Source: Acephala macrosclerotiorum (lineage: Eukaryota; Ascomycota; Leotiomycetes; Helotiales; Mollisiaceae). From it: a stretch of 12,427 nt of DNA. The stretch is from contig MU119931.1 of NCBI GenBank assembly GCA_014904845.1, forward strand, positions 1 to 12,427, written 5' to 3'. Positions within the stretch are counted from its first letter, which is position 1. The number at the start of each line of letters is the position of its first letter. Under the pieces are notes generated by a model that searched no databases, was not told the origin of the DNA, and was given only the letters and a program-made list of their open reading frames with translations. Below are positions 10,206 to 12,427 of this stretch, piece after piece. Position numbers and translations under genes: made by a program.

Positions 10206-11374
10206 TTGATTTTAATATTTTTAGCGATTTAAAATATAGAGTTTTGAAATATTGTAAATTTAATATTATATTTAAATAATTGAAATATTAAAATAAAATT
10301 AAAAAGATTTATTACAAAATAGAATTTAATATTATTAAATCGTATATACGTTTTTTTATTGTTTTTATTGAAAATAAAAATATTAATAATTTCAATATTT
10401 TTGAATTTAATACTATTATTAATATCGTCGTAAATATTGTAATTTTTATAAGTAAAATTATTTAAAACAAAATTAGAAAAAATATTAATAATATAATTAA
10501 TACAATTAGTATCAATAATTTAATCGTTTTACAAAGTTTGAAATAAACTAAAAAAAATAGTTTTTTCGAAAAAAAAAAAACAATAATATCGTTAAAAATT
10601 TAATTATTAATAATTATATATAAAATAATATTTAAATCGTTATTAAATCGATTAAAATCGATTTAATTGTAATTTCGACGATTTTAACGTTTAATATATT
10701 TATATTGAATTGTATAGTCTTTTTTAATTATATAAAATATTATACGCAATATAATTAATAAATAAAAAAAATAAAAAAATAAAATTAGAATTTACAATTA
10801 AAATAAAATTGTTTAAAGTTTATAAAAATAAAATCAAATTTTAAACAAATTTTTTAATTTATTAAAAAATAATAATATTAAATAATCCAAAAAAATTATT
10901 TAAAATTTAAAAAAAAAATATTAAATTTCAAGTTTTAAATTTAAATTATTTAAAAATCTCAAAAAAAAAATTCTAAAAAATTCTTTTGAATTTATATTAA
11001 TAATTATATATATAATTATAATAATATTAACGTTTTAATCGTTTTTTTAAAATAATATAAAAATAAAAATTTTAATTTTTTTAAAAAAAAATTTTAAAAT
11101 CGTTTTATTTTTTGTATTTACGATTTTATTTTATTTTATTTTTTATCGATTTTTTTTTTAAAATAAAAATATTTAATAAAATATTTAAATTCGATATAAT
11201 AAGACTTTTTACAATAAATATAAAAATCGATAATATTAAAATTAAATTGATTATATATTAAAAAAATAGTATTAATAAATATAAAAAAAAATTTATCGTT
11301 TTTTTTTATTATATATATTTTAAACGATTTTATTAAATATAATAATCGAGTAATTTTAAATTTTAATAAAAATT
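10206..11374. other. Gene-free AT-rich interval
   Basis: I see no open frame or RNA gene here. CpG-containing strings near 10600-10690 (ATCGATT-type) stand among long AT runs. Residual bases are G-biased up to about 10730 and then C-biased to about 11000 (for example TTTCAAG, ATCTC, ATCCAA), suggesting a junction between oppositely oriented fragments near 10700-10800. Confidence 0.4.
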
Positions 11375-12000
11375 GAAAATTGAATTAAAATAATAATAAA
11401 AATCTCGTAAATAAAATTGAGATTTTAAAAAAATCGTAAAATTAATTAAATTAAAAAAAAATATTATAATCAAATAATTTTTTTATAATTTATTATTAAT
11501 TTAAAAAAATTGATTAAAAAAATCGAAAATATTATTACATTTTATAAAATACAAATTATAAAATCGAATTATAAATTTTATAAATTTTTTAAAATTAATT
11601 TCGCGATTAATTTAAAATACATTTAATATTAAAAAAATTCGTTTAAAAATTTTAATTTTTTAATAATTATTATATTCGTATTTATTTCGAATAATTATAT
11701 ATATTCGAATTTAATTTTTATTTTATATTAAAATAATTTTATTATATATAGTTTTTTTTATTTTTTATTTAATTTTTTTAATATTAAAATCGATTATTTA
11801 TTTCGTGATAATAAAAAATTGTAAAAATATTAACGATAATAAATTACAAAATTCGTGTATTAATATTATTATATTTGAATATTCGTTTATTATAAAACAT
11901 TTTTTTAAACGATAAATTTTTTTTTATTAATTAAATTTATTGTTTTTAAAAATTCAAATAAAAAAAAAAAAATTTTTAAAAATTTAATTTCGTTAGATAT
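11375..12000 (+). repeat. Right copy of diverged direct repeat
   Basis: This is the partner of 1-625 in the same orientation, recognised by several collinear blocks at a nearly constant offset. A short further match, ACGAGATTT with flanking bases at about 12079-12111 against 668-701, suggests that the similarity may continue into the region corresponding to arm A, but it is too short to rely on. With the left copy it brackets about 10.75 kb. Whether the pair are LTRs of one outer element or independent insertions cannot be told from this window. Confidence 0.55.
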
Positions 12001-12427
12001 TATAAATCGTCGAATAAAATAATTATAATATTTTTTGAAATAAAAATAAATTTTAAAAAAATTTAAAATCGTTTTTTACGACGAGATTTAAATTAAATCG
12101 AAGAATGTAATCGAAAGAATAGAAATAAATATTCGCGGGAAAAAAAGAAAGTTTCAAAAAGAAATGTATCAGCGTTAAATTCGAGATTATTCGTGTAGTA
12201 ATACGAACGAAATTTTCATAGACTTTAATTAAAAACTATTAAAAAAAACTATTATATGATCTCGAATCGATCGATTGAATAATAAAAAATAAAAATCGAA
12301 AATAAAAATTAAATATTCGAATTAAATTTTCGAATCAATTTACGATTTAAAATAAAAACGAAAACGATAAATTGAAAAAAGAATTCAATAAAAAAATTGA
12401 TAATCGAATTAAATGTAAAAATAAAAA
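12001..12427. other. Less eroded right edge, no gene seen
   Basis: From about 12112 non-CpG C and G are more frequent than elsewhere: CGCGGG near 12133, GAAAGTTTC near 12148, ATGTATCAGCG near 12163 and CATAGACTTT near 12218. No reading frame of length is open. The change may mark the approach to the border of the eroded block or a younger insertion. I cannot assign a function. Confidence 0.4.

Larger units (their letters stand above)
1..12427. other. AT-rich, CpG-retaining repeat block (RIP-like isochore)
   Basis: The whole window is about 90% A+T by eye, and the longest open frame is 87 codons. Surviving C and G occur mainly as CpG: in 3001-3180 I counted 11 C (10 in CpG) and 14 G (10 in CpG). 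Spontaneous deamination of methylated CpG would do the opposite and erase CpG first. Loss of C in non-CpG contexts on both strands, together with duplicated arms that differ by transitions, fits fungal repeat-induced point mutation, which favours CpA and spares CpG relatively. That assignment is inference; a naturally AT-biased heterochromatin in another eukaryote remains possible. Absence of genes over 12 kb argues strongly against a bacterial chromosome. Confidence 0.75.

Noticed and set aside
1..12427. AT-rich mitochondrial or endosymbiont genome
   Set aside because: Mitochondrial and reduced bacterial genomes are gene-dense; 12 kb without a gene, tRNA or rRNA, with transition-only repeat decay, does not fit.
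1..12427. Bisulfite-converted sequence, because C remains mostly in CpG
   Set aside because: Conversion would remove C from one strand only and leave G untouched; here non-CpG G is depleted as well, and inverted arms carry complementary changes.
1..12427. CRISPR array or tRNA genes
   Set aside because: There are no regularly spaced identical short repeats, and no cloverleaf with conserved GC-containing T-loop or D-loop sequences on either strand.

Overview
This window is extremely A+T-rich (by eye roughly nine bases in ten) and has almost no coding potential: stop codons close every frame, and the longest open frame is 87 codons and looks like a transposon fossil. I see no intact gene, no tRNA or rRNA gene, no CRISPR array and no bacterial operon structure. 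The surviving C and G sit mostly in CpG dinucleotides. In a hand count of 3001-3180, 10 of 11 C and 10 of 14 G are in CpG. The best reading is a eukaryotic repeat block eroded by C-to-T mutation on both strands that spared CpG relative to other contexts. This is what repeat-induced point mutation (RIP) leaves in AT-isochores of filamentous ascomycete fungi. The organism is an inference; another very AT-rich eukaryotic heterochromatin is possible.

The layout is built from repeats. A degraded direct repeat sits at each edge (about 1-625 and 11375-12000, the same order about 11.38 kb apart). Next comes a large inverted repeat: arm A (about 640-2145) is the reverse complement of arm A' (about 4685-6170), around a 2.5 kb spacer. 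In the two blocks I aligned by hand, every difference between the arms is a transition and there are no gaps. A 1.2 kb stretch without recognisable content (6171-7339) follows. A second inverted repeat then has arms B (about 7340-7650) and B' (about 9892-10205) around a 2.2 kb spacer. A further 1.2 kb of featureless AT-rich DNA (10206-11374) leads to the right direct repeat. Beyond about 12112 the sequence is slightly less eroded.

Two pieces hint at the origin of the material. An almost identical 20-base motif beginning TGTTA and containing a TATA-like GTATAAAATAA occurs at 2295 and 7649, resembling the start of a Ty1/copia-type LTR. Spacer 2 also carries an eroded plus-strand reading frame (8189 to about 8560) that reads like the catalytic region of a copia-type reverse transcriptase, with its second active-site aspartate changed to asparagine and in-frame TGA stops. 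The window is best seen as a graveyard of nested and inverted retroelement copies. Nothing here supports a living gene system; the interesting content is the mutational pattern and the repeat architecture.
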